Counted from the stretch's first letter, positions 8,591-17,592 are shown. The stretch: 64,000 bases of DNA from Ectobacillus sp048976805 (GCA_048976805.1 JBHGUR010000035.1:1-64000); one strand, 5' to 3'. Numbers and translations are program-made. The notes: generated by a model from the sequence alone, not told the origin.

Positions 8591-8840
8591 AAAGACTACC
8601 GCCTCCCTCTATAAAATAACAATCCGTCTTATATATACTATCATATGGACTGGAGAGGTCAGTGCGTAAAAAGAAAGATTGCAGCTAATTAGATTTAAAT
8701 GGAAAGTGAAAACAATTCAAAAGGAAGTACTTTGAATGTTTGCAAACAATAAATAAGTCTATAAATGCATAGGAGGCTGGCTTGTTTTTGGTTATTAAAC
8801 TCGTGAAAAATGATACAATTGAGGTATAATATAATGTGGT

Positions 8841-8940
8841 GAATAAATATAGCCTCTTCAATTTATATTTTTATCAGTATTATATAATGCAAAAGGACTT
8901 TTATAATTATTCTAAAAAAGTTGAAGAAGCTATTTATTTC
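8841..8940 (+). promoter_or_regulatory. Long hairpin in the yeeI leader
   Basis: GAATAAATATAGCCTCTTCAA at 8841-8861 is nearly complementary to the 8920-8940 segment TTGAAGAAGC-TATTTATTTC. This gives a stem of about 18-20 bp around a 58-base AT-rich loop. A possible promoter with -10 TATAAT at 8825-8830 lies just upstream. The hairpin would therefore lie in the 5' untranslated region, ending 48 bases before the start codon. Confidence 0.45.
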
Positions 8941-8987
8941 ACGTGCCTTATTTTATGAAGATTCAAGATTGAAAGCGAGTGTTTAGT

Positions 8988-9707
8988 ATGGGTCGTAAAT
9001 GGAACAACATTAAGGACAAAAAAGCGTCAAAAGACGCAAATACAAGCCGTATATACGCAAAGTTCGGACGCAAGATTTATGTAGCGGCAAAGCAAGGAGA
9101 TCCTGATCCGGAAGCAAACCAAGCTTTAAAATTTGTCCTTGAGCGCGCCAAAACATACAGTGTACCAAAAACGATTATTGACCGTGCGATTGAAAAAGCG
9201 AAAGGCAGTGCAGACGAAAACTATGATGAGCTTCGCTACGAAGGCTTTGGGCCGAACGGGGCAGCGGTAATTATAGATGCATTAACAAACAACGTGAATC
9301 GTACTGCAGCAGAGGTCCGGGCTGCATTTAATAAAAACGGCGGAAACATGGGAGTAAGCGGATCTGTCTCTTATATGTTTGATGCAACAGCTGTTATTGG
9401 CATTGAAGGCAAAACAGCAGATGAAGCGCTTGAAATATTAATGGAAGCCGATGTAGATGCGCGTGATATTGTAGAAGAGGATGAAGCGGTTATTGTATAT
9501 GCTGAACCTGACCAATTCCATGCTATACAAGAAGCGTTCAAGAATGCTGGCATCACTGAATTTACAGTTGCGGAGCTAACGATGCTTGCGCAAAATGAAG
9601 TGACACTTCCAGAAGATGCCAAATTGCAATTCGAAAAACTGATTGATGCATTGGAAGATTTAGAAGATGTCCAACAAGTGTACCATAATGTGGACTTAGG
9701 GGAATAA
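8988..9707 (+). CDS. yeeI: YebC/PmpR-family protein, YeeI type
   Basis: A 239-residue protein of the YebC/TACO1 family, acidic throughout, beginning MGRKWNNIKDKKASKDANTS. The conserved segments AKFGRKIYVAAKQG, DRAIEKAKG, YEGFGPNGAA and NRTAAEVRAAFNKNGG are present. It closely matches B. subtilis YeeI as I remember it. Family members act as transcription regulators, and some relieve ribosome stalling on proline tracts. A GTG at 8979 is also in frame, but the ATG at 8988 gives the family length. The ribosome binding site is weak (AAAGCGAG). A long leader hairpin and a strong terminator frame the gene. Confidence 0.93.
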   Translation: MGRKWNNIKDKKASKDANTSRIYAKFGRKIYVAAKQGDPDPEANQALKFVLERAKTYSVPKTIIDRAIEKAKGSADENYDELRYEGFGPNGAAVIIDALTNNVNRTAAEVRAAFNKNGGNMGVSGSVSYMFDATAVIGIEGKTADEALEILMEADVDARDIVEEDEAVIVYAEPDQFHAIQEAFKNAGITEFTVAELTMLAQNEVTLPEDAKLQFEKLIDALEDLEDVQQVYHNVDLGE

Positions 9708-9718
9708 ATGGACGAAGG

Positions 9719-9752
9719 CAGGCCGTTTGTTACATAACAAACGGCCTGTTGT
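9719..9752 (+). terminator. Terminator of yeeI
   Basis: CAGGCCGTTTGTTA pairs with TAACAAACGGCCTG at 9719-9748, followed by TTGTTTTT. Confidence 0.9.
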
Positions 9753-9762
9753 TTTTATTCAA

Positions 9763-9936
9763 TCAACACTTATAATCATTGTTTACAGCAACACTTAAAT
9801 GTTCCCAGCGTTTAATGAATCGATTTAGCTCTTGTTCTCCTTTTTCGGTTAATGGGCAGTATTTGCGTTTAGGACCTGCTGTTGACTTTCTTAAAGCGGC
9901 ACTAACTAATTTATCCTTTTGCTGCTGTACTAAATA
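9763..9936 (-). pseudogene. PadR-family regulator, C-terminal remnant
   Basis: The minus-strand frame reads LVQQQKDKLVSAALRKSTAG, then PKRKYCPLTEKGEQELNRFI and WEHLSVAVN. This is the winged-helix wing and C-terminus of PadR regulators (GPxRKYYxLTExG...W). The N-terminal recognition helices are missing. The upstream sequence turns into unrelated hydrophobic codons where the promoter and start of the xanthine dehydrogenase operon begin. It probably lost its N-terminus in a rearrangement that placed the operon next to it. Confidence 0.7.
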
Positions 9937-9985
9937 GGGTATATAAACCATATATTTGTACAAAAACAGGAGAGGAAAAAATAAA

Positions 9986-12328
9986 ATGAGCGAGTATCGT
10001 ATAATCGGCAAAAGCATTCCAAGAAAAGAAGGATGGGATAAAGTAACAGGGAGAGCAAAATATATTGATGACCAAAATGAAGCAGGTACGCTGCATGCAA
10101 AGCTAGTGACAAGCCCAAATGCGCATGCTTATATAGAACAAATTGATATTAGCGAAGCACGGAAAATAGCAGGTGTACAAGCTATCGTGACAGGGCTGGA
10201 TTTTCCGCAGCTTGTTGGTTCCAGTATTGTTGACCGGCCGCCGCTTGCTTTTGAAAAAGTTCGCTATTTTGGCGAACCGGTTGCCATTGTGATTGCGGAT
10301 ACGGAAGCGATTGCGAGAAAAGCGGCTTTTTCTGTTCGCGTAACGTACCGGGAACTTCCTGTCGTACATACCCCTTTACAGGCATATCAACCAAATGCTC
10401 CTCTCATCCATGAGAAACTCGGAGAATACAAAATCATTGAGGAAGCTAGACCGGAGCCAGGAACAAACATTGCCAACCGGACAAAAATCAGAAAAGGTAA
10501 TATTCAAGCGGGGTTTGCTAAAAGCGATGTGATTGTCGACGAATATTTCTCTTTTCCTCAATCTCTTCATGCAGCGCTTGAAACAAGATGTGCAGAAGTT
10601 GAAATTCGGCCGAGCGGAGAGGTGATTGTGTATTCAACCTCTCAGGCACCTTTTGAAATTCGAGAACAGCTTAGCGAAGTTTTCCAGATAGATGAATCCA
10701 ATATAGCCGTCCATGTACCGTTAGTAGGGGGAGCTTATGGCGGAAAAACACATGTCCAGCTAGAAATTTTGGCATATCTCGCTTCTAGGGCTACAGGCGG
10801 CAGACGGGTAAAACTGCGCTGCAGCCGGGAAGAGGATTCCGCGACAGCGCCTGTGCATATCGGCTTGCAAGCAAGAGTCCGGCTCGGTTGTACACAAGGT
10901 GGCAAGCTACAAGCAGCAGAGCTGTTGTATTTATTTGATGGCGGCGCCTATGGGGAACGGGCTGTCGTTGTCAGTAAAGCGGCCGGATTGGATTGTACCG
11001 GACCGTACGCTATTGAACATGTTTCATGCGACTCGCTTTGTATGTATACAAACCATCCGTACGCCACAGCCTTTCGGGGGTTTGGGCATTGTGAGTATAC
11101 GTTTGCCGTGGAACGAACTATTGATATATTAGCAAAACGGCTGAATATGTGCCCGCTTGAATTTCGGCTGAAAAATGCAATTCGGCCCGGGGATACAACG
11201 CCGACGCAAGTGCCGGTTACAAGAAGCAATACAGGCGATGCCGCACAATGTTTAATAAAATTAAAGGAGCTCATTCACTGGGAAGAAGGAGAGCGCATTC
11301 CTGTTTCTGGCCGTAAAGTAAGAGCAAAAGGAATTGCGTTTGCTTGGAAAAATTCGACAACACCCCAAAATGCTGGAGCCGGTGCTGTTTTAACATTTGC
11401 AAAAGACGGAACAGTTTCCATTAATTGCGGTGCGGTCGAAATTGGGCAGGGTACAAAAACAGTATTAACACAAATAGCGGCAGAGATTCTTCAAATGAAA
11501 ATAGACGATATTCACATTAAGATGGAGGTGAACACCGAGACGGCGCCCAAACACTGGAAAACAGCGGCGAGCCGTACGACGTATCTTGTAGGAAATGCTG
11601 TTGTTGCAGCGGCAGAAGAGGCGTTGAGGCAGCTAAAGGAGCGGGCATCAGAGCTGCTTGGCATTCCGGAAGAAGATTTAGAGGTTGCAGATAAAAGAGT
11701 GTACAAAAAAAGCCAAAAAGAGACCGGAGTTGATTTTAGCGAAATTGTACACGGCTACGTAGCTGAAGATGGAACGGCAATCGGTCCGCAAGTTATCGGA
11801 ACGGGCGCTTATATGCTAGAAGGATTAACAGAAAATGACCCTGAGACTGGCAAGGGCAGGCATGGACCGGAATGGGGCATCATTGCCCAAGCAGTAGAGG
11901 TAGAGTTTGATATGAGAGACTGCACATACGAACTTATCCGGGCTGTGAGTGTAGCAGATGCCGGCAAGATTTTAAATGAGAAGGGCGCAAAAGGGCAGGT
12001 AATGGGCGCGATGAGTATGGGACTAAGCTTTGCATCGCGGGAAGGGCACCAATACGACGAAAAGAGCCGCATCTTAAACACACAATTTCGTTCCTATAAG
12101 GTCACCCATTATGGACAACATCCAGAATATGTTGTCGATTTCATTGAAGTTCCCCATGATGGGTCCGCCTTTAAGTCACGCGCTCTCGGCGAACATGGCA
12201 TCCTCGGCATGCCTGCCGCTCTAGCCAATAGCCTTTCAACGGCGGCAAACACTTCGCTGCATCATTTGCCGATTACGCCGGAATTAATTTGGAAAACAAG
12301 GCTCCAACAGGAAGGAGCTTCACTATGA
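9986..12328 (+). CDS. pucD: Molybdenum hydroxylase large subunit (xanthine dehydrogenase, PucD-like)
   Basis: A 780-residue molybdopterin-binding subunit. The N-terminal ald/xdh hammerhead domain starts RIIGKSIPRKEGWDKVTGRA. Cofactor-contact motifs are GGAYGGKT near 249, the Arg-containing AFRGFGHCEY near 362 and GQGTKTVLTQIAAE near 487. The base Glu of the active site lies in ALGEHGILG near 735. With the next four genes it forms a complete xanthine/hypoxanthine dehydrogenase set for purine use. The ATG at 9986 has an AGGAGAGG site 10 bases upstream. In-frame codons upstream to 9956 lack one. The gene order differs from B. subtilis pucABCDE, and the exact purine substrate is inferred. Confidence 0.9.
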   Translation: MSEYRIIGKSIPRKEGWDKVTGRAKYIDDQNEAGTLHAKLVTSPNAHAYIEQIDISEARKIAGVQAIVTGLDFPQLVGSSIVDRPPLAFEKVRYFGEPVAIVIADTEAIARKAAFSVRVTYRELPVVHTPLQAYQPNAPLIHEKLGEYKIIEEARPEPGTNIANRTKIRKGNIQAGFAKSDVIVDEYFSFPQSLHAALETRCAEVEIRPSGEVIVYSTSQAPFEIREQLSEVFQIDESNIAVHVPLVGGAYGGKTHVQLEILAYLASRATGGRRVKLRCSREEDSATAPVHIGLQARVRLGCTQGGKLQAAELLYLFDGGAYGERAVVVSKAAGLDCTGPYAIEHVSCDSLCMYTNHPYATAFRGFGHCEYTFAVERTIDILAKRLNMCPLEFRLKNAIRPGDTTPTQVPVTRSNTGDAAQCLIKLKELIHWEEGERIPVSGRKVRAKGIAFAWKNSTTPQNAGAGAVLTFAKDGTVSINCGAVEIGQGTKTVLTQIAAEILQMKIDDIHIKMEVNTETAPKHWKTAASRTTYLVGNAVVAAAEEALRQLKERASELLGIPEEDLEVADKRVYKKSQKETGVDFSEIVHGYVAEDGTAIGPQVIGTGAYMLEGLTENDPETGKGRHGPEWGIIAQAVEVEFDMRDCTYELIRAVSVADAGKILNEKGAKGQVMGAMSMGLSFASREGHQYDEKSRILNTQFRSYKVTHYGQHPEYVVDFIEVPHDGSAFKSRALGEHGILGMPAALANSLSTAANTSLHHLPITPELIWKTRLQQEGASL

Positions 12329-13164
12329 TTCCATTCGATTTTGAGTATTATCGCCCAGCTTCTATTGAAGAAGCAGTCCAACTTTTTAGCAAATTATATA
12401 AAGAAGGGAAAAAGCCGCTGTACTACAGCGGGGGCACGGAAATTATTACATATGCTCGGCTGAATCTTGTTTCTACAGAAGCTGTCATCGATATTAAATA
12501 TATCCCTGCCTGTCATACGTACGGATCTCAGCAAGGTTTTTTGATTCTCGGTGCTGCTCTTACTTTAACACAAATATCCGATATGAACGCATTTCCGCTA
12601 CTAAGCACTACAGCCTCCCGCATAGCCGATCATACAGCGCGAAATAAAATTACATTAGGGGGGAATATTGCTGGAGACATTCCGTATCGTGAAGCTGTTC
12701 TGCCCTTTTTATTGACAAATAGTACCTTCGTCATCGCCGGAATGGGCGGAATTCGTTACGTTCCTGCCAAGAAAGCATTTCAGGGACAACTGCAGCTATA
12801 TCCCGGGGAATTTCTCGTGCAAATTGCTACGCCTGCCGAATATGCGAATGCTCCTTTTTATAGCGTAAAGAAACGGAAAAACGAAGAAATTGACTACCCT
12901 CTCATTACGCTTGCTGCGATCAAGACCGATTTTAATATTCGAACTGCTTATAGCGGATTATGTGAATTTCCATTTTGTTCAGAGAAAATGGATAGGCAAT
13001 TGAATAACAAGAATATTCCAAGAGAGCAAAGAATTGAGCGGGCTGTTGCTTCTATCCCTAATTCTGTGCGCAATGATATTCGCGGTTCTCGGGAATACCG
13101 TTTGTTTGTATTGCGGAATATGCTGCAAGATGCTTTAACAGAGCTAGAAGGGGTGGAGGTATGA
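12325..13164 (+). CDS. pucC: FAD-binding subunit of molybdenum hydroxylase (PucC-like)
   Basis: A 279-residue protein of the xanthine dehydrogenase FAD-binding family: FEYYRPASIEEAVQLF at the N-terminus, YYSGGTEIITYAR for flavin phosphate contacts, and the HTARNKITLGGNIAGDIPYR stretch, equivalent to the conserved RNxATxGGNI..A. It passes electrons from the iron-sulfur subunit to the acceptor. It is slightly short at the C-terminus. The start overlaps the stop of the large subunit by ATGA, and a GGAAGGAG site lies upstream. The central GAGMGGIRYVPAK segment is somewhat divergent. Confidence 0.9.
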   Translation: MIPFDFEYYRPASIEEAVQLFSKLYKEGKKPLYYSGGTEIITYARLNLVSTEAVIDIKYIPACHTYGSQQGFLILGAALTLTQISDMNAFPLLSTTASRIADHTARNKITLGGNIAGDIPYREAVLPFLLTNSTFVIAGMGGIRYVPAKKAFQGQLQLYPGEFLVQIATPAEYANAPFYSVKKRKNEEIDYPLITLAAIKTDFNIRTAYSGLCEFPFCSEKMDRQLNNKNIPREQRIERAVASIPNSVRNDIRGSREYRLFVLRNMLQDALTELEGVEV

Positions 13165-13625
13165 TTGCGAAGCTGAATCTATATGTTAACGGAGAAACGC
13201 GGGCTGTTGTGGCCAGAATGGCAGACACCCTCCTTGATATGCTACGGGATGAGCTTGGATTGACCGGAGCAAAGCGCGGCTGTGAAAACGGAGATTGCGG
13301 CGCCTGTACGGTACTAGTAGACGAAGTGCCGCTTAAGTCATGTATCATGCTTGCCGTAGAGGGAGATGGAAAGCGCATCACAACCGCTGAAGGGTTAGGA
13401 GGAGTTCCTATTCAACAAGCGTTCATTGAAAAATGGGCATTTCAATGCGGCTATTGTACACCCGGTTTCATTATCAATTGCCACGCTCTCGTCAACAGGC
13501 ATCCTAACGCGAACGATCAAGTAATAAAACAATGGCTGCAATCCAATATTTGCCGTTGCACAAGCTACCAGGAAATTGAACAAGCTGTAAAAGATGTGTT
13601 GCATAAACAGGGTGATGGCCAGTGA
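13161..13625 (+). CDS. pucE: 2Fe-2S subunit of molybdenum hydroxylase (PucE-like)
   Basis: A 154-residue ferredoxin subunit with both clusters. The plant-type cluster uses Cys41, Cys46, Cys49 and Cys61 (CENGDCGAC...SC). The second, helical-domain cluster uses Cys96, Cys99, Cys131 and Cys133 (QCGYCTPGF and NICRCT). It transfers electrons from the molybdenum centre to FAD. The start overlaps the previous stop by ATGA, with a GGAGGT site, so translation is coupled. Confidence 0.95.
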   Translation: MIAKLNLYVNGETRAVVARMADTLLDMLRDELGLTGAKRGCENGDCGACTVLVDEVPLKSCIMLAVEGDGKRITTAEGLGGVPIQQAFIEKWAFQCGYCTPGFIINCHALVNRHPNANDQVIKQWLQSNICRCTSYQEIEQAVKDVLHKQGDGQ

Positions 13626-14536
13626 CATCTGTATACGAAGTATGGGAAGCTGTCGCATCCCGCAATGAGCCTTGTGTGATGGCAACTATTATACAAACAG
13701 TTGGTTCTTCATACCAAAAAGAAGGCGCGGTGATGGCGATGTGGGAGGATGGCGCGCGGCTGGGAATGCTAAGCGCCGGCTGTATCGAAGAAGACTTGCT
13801 TTGCCGAGCGAAAGAGCTGCAAGCTGGCGGATGGCTGATTTGTGAATATGACACATCGGACGAACAAGACTTTTTATGGACTGTCGGCTGCAACGGGCAA
13901 ATTCGCGTGTTGCTGGAGCAAGTGCATACACAATGCTTGGAGCAGCTTAATGCTGTCGTAAAAGAATTTCAAAAAGGCTACGGAGTTCGAGTTATAAAAG
14001 ACCTTTCTAATAATCATGCTTATTTTATCAGCGATAGCGGGCAGGCGTTTGGAAACTTGCCGAACAAGCATGGGGACATCTATGAGCAATATATTCCGCC
14101 AAAACCTCGGCTCTATATATTTGGCGCAGGAGAAGATGCAAAGCCGCTTGTCTGCTTGGCAAAAACGGTCGGCTTTTCCGTCACTGTATGCGACTGGAGA
14201 GAACAATGGTGCACCCAGCTGCGCTTTCCTGAAGCTGATGCGTGCATCATCGGATTTCCAAAAGAAATTGTTCCTGTTTTGTCTCTTGCTTCAAATGATT
14301 TTGTTGTGATTATGACACATCATTTTCAAAGAGACCAAGAATTATGGGAACTATTAAATAAGCAATCGCTTCGTTATTTAGGCATTTTGGGAGCACGGCA
14401 ACGAACGCAGCGTTTATGCGGAGGAACAATACCGGACAACGTGTTTGCCCCGGTCGGCCTTCCGATTGGCGCCCGGGGCCCGAATGAAATCGCGGTAAGC
14501 ATTGTTGCGGAAATGATTCAAGTATTAAGGACGTAA
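13622..14536 (+). CDS. pucA: XdhC/CoxI-family Mo-cofactor maturation protein (PucA-like)
   Basis: A 304-residue protein. The N-terminal XdhC_CoxI domain has PCVMATIIQTVGSSYQKEGA and LSAGCIEEDL. The C-terminal Rossmann-like XdhC_C domain runs from about residue 155, with LYIFGAGEDAKPLVCLAKTV and ILGARQRTQR. XdhC proteins bind the molybdenum cofactor, help its sulfuration and insert it into the apo-hydroxylase. Starts with GTG in a GTGA overlap with the 2Fe-2S gene, so it belongs to the same translationally coupled operon. Confidence 0.92.
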   Translation: MTSVYEVWEAVASRNEPCVMATIIQTVGSSYQKEGAVMAMWEDGARLGMLSAGCIEEDLLCRAKELQAGGWLICEYDTSDEQDFLWTVGCNGQIRVLLEQVHTQCLEQLNAVVKEFQKGYGVRVIKDLSNNHAYFISDSGQAFGNLPNKHGDIYEQYIPPKPRLYIFGAGEDAKPLVCLAKTVGFSVTVCDWREQWCTQLRFPEADACIIGFPKEIVPVLSLASNDFVVIMTHHFQRDQELWELLNKQSLRYLGILGARQRTQRLCGGTIPDNVFAPVGLPIGARGPNEIAVSIVAEMIQVLRT

Positions 14537-14540
14537 AAAT

Positions 14541-15149
14541 ATGAATATTATCGGCCTCTATCTTGCAGCAGGGGCTGGGAAGCGAATGAAAACGGCTGTA
14601 CACAAGCTCTGCCTTCCTGTAGGCGACAAGCCACTGGGGAGTATTGCCTTGCAAACTGCTTTTTCTTCCCAGCTTTCTTCTATTATTGTTGTGACGAATG
14701 AAACAGATTGGCTGCTGCCCCATTTTTACGGGGAGCGGCTTATCATTCTTTCTTGTGAACAGGCATCTCTCGGCCAAGCGTATTCCCTGCGCTGCGGCTT
14801 AGAGAAAGCCGAAAGCTTGCAAGCTGACGCAGTATTAGTTATGCTGGCGGATCAGCCGTTCATTCCAAAACAGATAATTAATGATATTTTACATAATTAT
14901 AGGCGTGAACCGGAAAACGCCTATATAGCATCCTGCCACCAAGGTATTCCGAGACCGCCTGTTTTATTATCGCGCAGCGTATTCTCGCTTCTCAAACAGC
15001 TGCAGGGCGATCAAGGGGCCCGTTCTATTTTTAACAACCCTTTCATAACAGGCAAACTTCTTTCATATGAGGACCCAAAATGGTTTTATGATGTCGATAC
15101 GCCAGAAAATTATAAAACAATCTGCCGGCAGCCTACATCTTTTTTATAG
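14541..15149 (+). CDS. pucB: MobA-like nucleotidyltransferase (PucB-like)
   Basis: A 202-residue NTP-transferase-fold protein. YLAAGAGKRMKTAVHKL is the nucleotide-binding loop, MLADQPFIPKQIIND carries the metal-binding Asp, and VDTPENYK lies near the end. MobA/MocA-like enzymes of xanthine dehydrogenase operons attach CMP or GMP to molybdopterin. The gene starts 4 bases after pucA and is the last of five overlapping or touching genes. The ribosome binding site is weak (GGACG), consistent with translational coupling. Confidence 0.88.
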   Translation: MNIIGLYLAAGAGKRMKTAVHKLCLPVGDKPLGSIALQTAFSSQLSSIIVVTNETDWLLPHFYGERLIILSCEQASLGQAYSLRCGLEKAESLQADAVLVMLADQPFIPKQIINDILHNYRREPENAYIASCHQGIPRPPVLLSRSVFSLLKQLQGDQGARSIFNNPFITGKLLSYEDPKWFYDVDTPENYKTICRQPTSFL

Positions 15150-15212
15150 AAAAATCCAAAGATATCCTTTAAGATATAGAAGCAAGAACAGCAATAGAAA
15201 GGATAAAGAGTT

Positions 15213-15953
15213 GTGAAAAAACTAGATGTACTGCTCATGCTGCTTAGCTTGTTGTTTCCTGTTGCCGGTATCATGAACCAAATCCCTCTGCAGTTATCAT
15301 TATTTATGGGAGGGTTATTGTTTATAACAAGTTTCGGCAGCTACTTTGCTAAACGTATGAATTCGCGAATTTTCAGTTGGGCGGCCTATACAGCATTTAT
15401 TGTATTTTTGCTGTCGCTGTGGAACCAGTATGTAACAACAGATTCTCTTGTCGCAAATGTTAAAGTCGCTGCCTGCATTGCTGCTGTTCCCTTTTTATTC
15501 CGCTTCCGTACCTATGCAATCACAATCGGGCTGCTTGGATTATGGGGCGCTGTATTATGGGATGTAAAGGAGGCCCAATCATTGGCCGTTTTGCAGCGCA
15601 TGATGCATACAATCCCGACGGAACGGCTATATGTATTCGCCTTGGCGTCCGGCTTTTTGCTTGGCGGCTGGCTTGGAAACATTACAACCCCTAAGGAGTG
15701 GCGGGAAAAAGCAAATAAAGCAAAAAGGAAGAAAAAAAGCCGAAAACTTACAATCCCGATGCCTAGCCTTCCAAAATTGAAAATAAAAATATGGAAATTC
15801 GGGCGAAAATCTTCTGCGCCTCAGAAAATCCGTCCGCATGAACCGGCTTATGAAGAACATATTAAAACTGTAAACATGGAGCAAACAAGCGAGCCCGAGC
15901 CGCCCCGCGGACAAACGAGAATGGAGCGAAGAAAAAATCGGTATCGTGCTTAA
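15213..15953 (+). CDS. Membrane protein with basic C-terminal tail, unknown function
   Basis: 246 residues, GTG start, with AAAGGATAAAGAG upstream. About six hydrophobic segments fill residues 5-160, including VDVLLMLLSLLFPVAGI-like, FSWAAYTAFIVFLLSLW and YVFALASGFLLGGWLGN. The last 85 residues are soluble and very basic (KAKRKKKSRK, then KLKIKIWKFGRK), ending RMERRKNRYRA. I do not recognise the family. The tail could bind nucleic acid or acidic lipids on the cytoplasmic face. It may share a transcript with the glutaredoxin gene 26 bases downstream. Confidence 0.75.
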   Translation: MKKLDVLLMLLSLLFPVAGIMNQIPLQLSLFMGGLLFITSFGSYFAKRMNSRIFSWAAYTAFIVFLLSLWNQYVTTDSLVANVKVAACIAAVPFLFRFRTYAITIGLLGLWGAVLWDVKEAQSLAVLQRMMHTIPTERLYVFALASGFLLGGWLGNITTPKEWREKANKAKRKKKSRKLTIPMPSLPKLKIKIWKFGRKSSAPQKIRPHEPAYEEHIKTVNMEQTSEPEPPRGQTRMERRKNRYRA

Positions 15954-15979
15954 ACAGCAGTGTATGGAGGTATTGTATC

Positions 15980-16228
15980 ATGGAACATAAAGTAATCATT
16001 TACACACAAGAAACATGCGGTCCTTGCCACGCAGAAAAAGCATGGCTGCAAGATAACAATATTTCATTTGAAGAAAGAGATATCCGCAAAAATCCGGCTT
16101 ACTTGGAAGAAGCGCTGCAGCTTGGGGCAAGCGCTACACCGGTAACGGTAATTCATACAAGCGCCGGCCATGAAGTTGTGATGGGGTTTGATAAAGAAAA
16201 ACTCTCCGCGTTATTAAATCTGAGCTAA
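15980..16228 (+). CDS. Glutaredoxin-like thiol-disulfide protein
   Basis: 82 residues of the glutaredoxin fold. YTQETCGPCHAEKAWL has redox Cys13 and Cys16 in a CGPC active site. FEERDIRKNP follows, and ATPVTVIH supplies the cis-Pro loop. Such proteins reduce disulfides or mixed thiols in the cytoplasm. A TATGGAGGT site lies 8 bases before the ATG, 26 bases after the membrane-protein gene. A terminator follows. Confidence 0.9.
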   Translation: MEHKVIIYTQETCGPCHAEKAWLQDNNISFEERDIRKNPAYLEEALQLGASATPVTVIHTSAGHEVVMGFDKEKLSALLNLS

Positions 16229-16244
16229 ACACATAAATGAACGG

Positions 16245-16275
16245 GAATCCGCAACTAAAACGCGGGTTCTTTTTA
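16245..16275 (+). terminator. Terminator after glutaredoxin gene
   Basis: GAATCCGC at 16245-16252 pairs with GCGGGTTC at 16262-16269, including one G-U pair, followed by a T-run. Confidence 0.65.
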
Positions 16276-16342
16276 TTGGCATCGTACAATACCTAAATTT
16301 ATAATTAATAATTAAGGCAACTAGAAGGATAAGGAGAATGTC

Positions 16343-17101
16343 ATGAAGCTGATTTCTTGGAACGTAAATGGTATTAGAGCTTGTGTGCGCAAAGGTTTTT
16401 TGCAGTACTTTGAAGAAATGGATGCGGATATATTCTGCATACAAGAAACAAAATTACAAGAAGGTCAAATTCGGCTTGAACTAGAAAATTACTTTCAATA
16501 TTGGAATTATGCAGTAAAAAAGGGATATTCCGGTACAGCTGTATTTACAAAGAAACAGCCATTATCGGTTACGTACGGTGTAGGGCCGGAGGAAACAGAG
16601 CCAGAAGGCCGTATTATCACATTAGAATTCGAGAGGTTTTATCTTGTGAATGTATATACACCGAATTCACAACGAGATTTGGCAAGGCTGGATTATCGGC
16701 TTTCCTGGGAAGATAATATCCGCAGTTATCTGAAAGATTTGGATAACCGTAAGCCAGTCATTTTATGCGGCGATTTGAACGTAGCACATCAAGAAATCGA
16801 CTTAAAAAACCCAAAGCCCAATAAAGGAAACTCCGGATTTACAGAAGAAGAACGGGAAAAAATGACGCAGTTGCTAAAATTCGGGTTTATTGATACGTTT
16901 CGCTATTTATATCCCGACAAAGAAGGCGCATATACGTGGTGGTCATATATGAACCAAGCAAGGGAGCGAAATATAGGGTGGAGAATCGATTATTTTATTG
17001 TGTCGGATACATTGAAGAAGTCGATCCAAGATGCCCAAATTCATGCCCATGTAATGGGAAGCGATCATTGCCCTGTCGTTTTGGAACTGGTGCAAAAATA
17101 A
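16343..17101 (+). CDS. exoA: Exodeoxyribonuclease III (AP endonuclease ExoA)
   Basis: 252 residues, the same length as B. subtilis ExoA. The endonuclease/exonuclease/phosphatase motifs are SWNVNGIRA (Asn7), IQETKLQ with the metal-binding Glu, CGDLNVAHQEIDL, NSGFTEEER and the C-terminal GSDHCPV with catalytic His. It cleaves abasic sites in base excision repair and has 3'-5' exonuclease and phosphatase activity. An AAGGAG site lies 7 bases before the ATG. Transcribed alone. Confidence 0.96.
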   Translation: MKLISWNVNGIRACVRKGFLQYFEEMDADIFCIQETKLQEGQIRLELENYFQYWNYAVKKGYSGTAVFTKKQPLSVTYGVGPEETEPEGRIITLEFERFYLVNVYTPNSQRDLARLDYRLSWEDNIRSYLKDLDNRKPVILCGDLNVAHQEIDLKNPKPNKGNSGFTEEEREKMTQLLKFGFIDTFRYLYPDKEGAYTWWSYMNQARERNIGWRIDYFIVSDTLKKSIQDAQIHAHVMGSDHCPVVLELVQK

Positions 17102-17116
17102 ATACTTCTAAAAAAT

Positions 17117-17309
17117 AGGATGTGTGAAACGTTAGTGTTGATAAATCCCCCTTCTCTTTGGAGGTGGAGAGTGCTCCCAGCCGTGTGTAGTAACGGTCAA
17201 GGCCTAACTCTGCCTCGTCCAAAGGAAAAACCAAAGGGAGAATATGAGTGCAGGGTACGATTGATTCTGCATAGCCGTGATGTACAGACTGATATCAAAA
17301 TCAACATTG
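17117..17309 (+). repeat. Repeat family 3, copy B
   Basis: Shares with 42949-43102 a start AGGATGTGT, a CCCC...GGAGAGTGC hairpin-like region, TAACGGTCA, a GGGAGAA-ATGAGTGCAGG block, TTCTGCATAGCCGT and an end AAAATCAACATTG. Copy B is longer by insertions between these blocks. It fills the gap after exoA. There is no reading frame of interest. The conserved blocks separated by variable loops suggest a structured RNA or a non-autonomous element. Confidence 0.6.
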
Positions 17310-17408
17310 ATGCTATTGCGAATAGCGCCGCGATGGATAAAAATTACATTCCATAGATATAATTAAGGGTTATCAAAAATGAGCAACTTTTGGGGTAGCC
17401 AAAAAAAT

Positions 17409-17436
17409 AAAGCAGCATGGGATATGCTGCTTTTAT
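17409..17436 (-). terminator. Terminator of 49-residue gene
   Basis: AAGCAGCAT and ATGCTGCTT at 17409-17432 form a hairpin around GGGAT, with A-rich sequence on the left and a T-run on the right, so it can work in both directions. Confidence 0.75.
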
Positions 17437-17442
17437 ATTATA

Positions 17443-17592
17443 TTATTCAGCATTTCCAATTACGAAAGGGTTACCGCTAATATTGCTTCTCATTTCATCA
17501 GTCAATGTAAAAGGCTCTTTTACAGTTGAATCAGAATTTGCATAATCATGATTGTGTGCGCTGCCATCATAATGAATCGGTTTTCCATCCAT
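17443..17592 (-). CDS. Small protein, 49 residues
   Basis: The ATG at 17592 has a GGAGGTGATAG ribosome binding site. The product starts MDGKPIHYDGSAHNHDYANS and ends PFVIGNAE. It is polar, with three His and no Cys or membrane segment. A promoter-like stretch with TATAGTATATACAATATTTTA lies just upstream, and a terminator follows. The family is not recognised. Like the 48-residue gene at 7562-7708, it has the hallmarks of a highly translated small spore or stationary-phase protein. Confidence 0.65.
   Translation of the reverse strand: MDGKPIHYDGSAHNHDYANSDSTVKEPFTLTDEMRSNISGNPFVIGNAE

Noticed and set aside
9763..10017. 84-residue membrane-anchored protein on the minus strand
   Set aside because: Its C-terminal two thirds are a PadR tail. 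The hydrophobic N-terminus is the antisense of the operon leader, so I call it a remnant.
17117..17309. Family 3 repeat as a group II intron
   Set aside because: No domain V/VI-like end, no reverse transcriptase frame, and the copies are too short.
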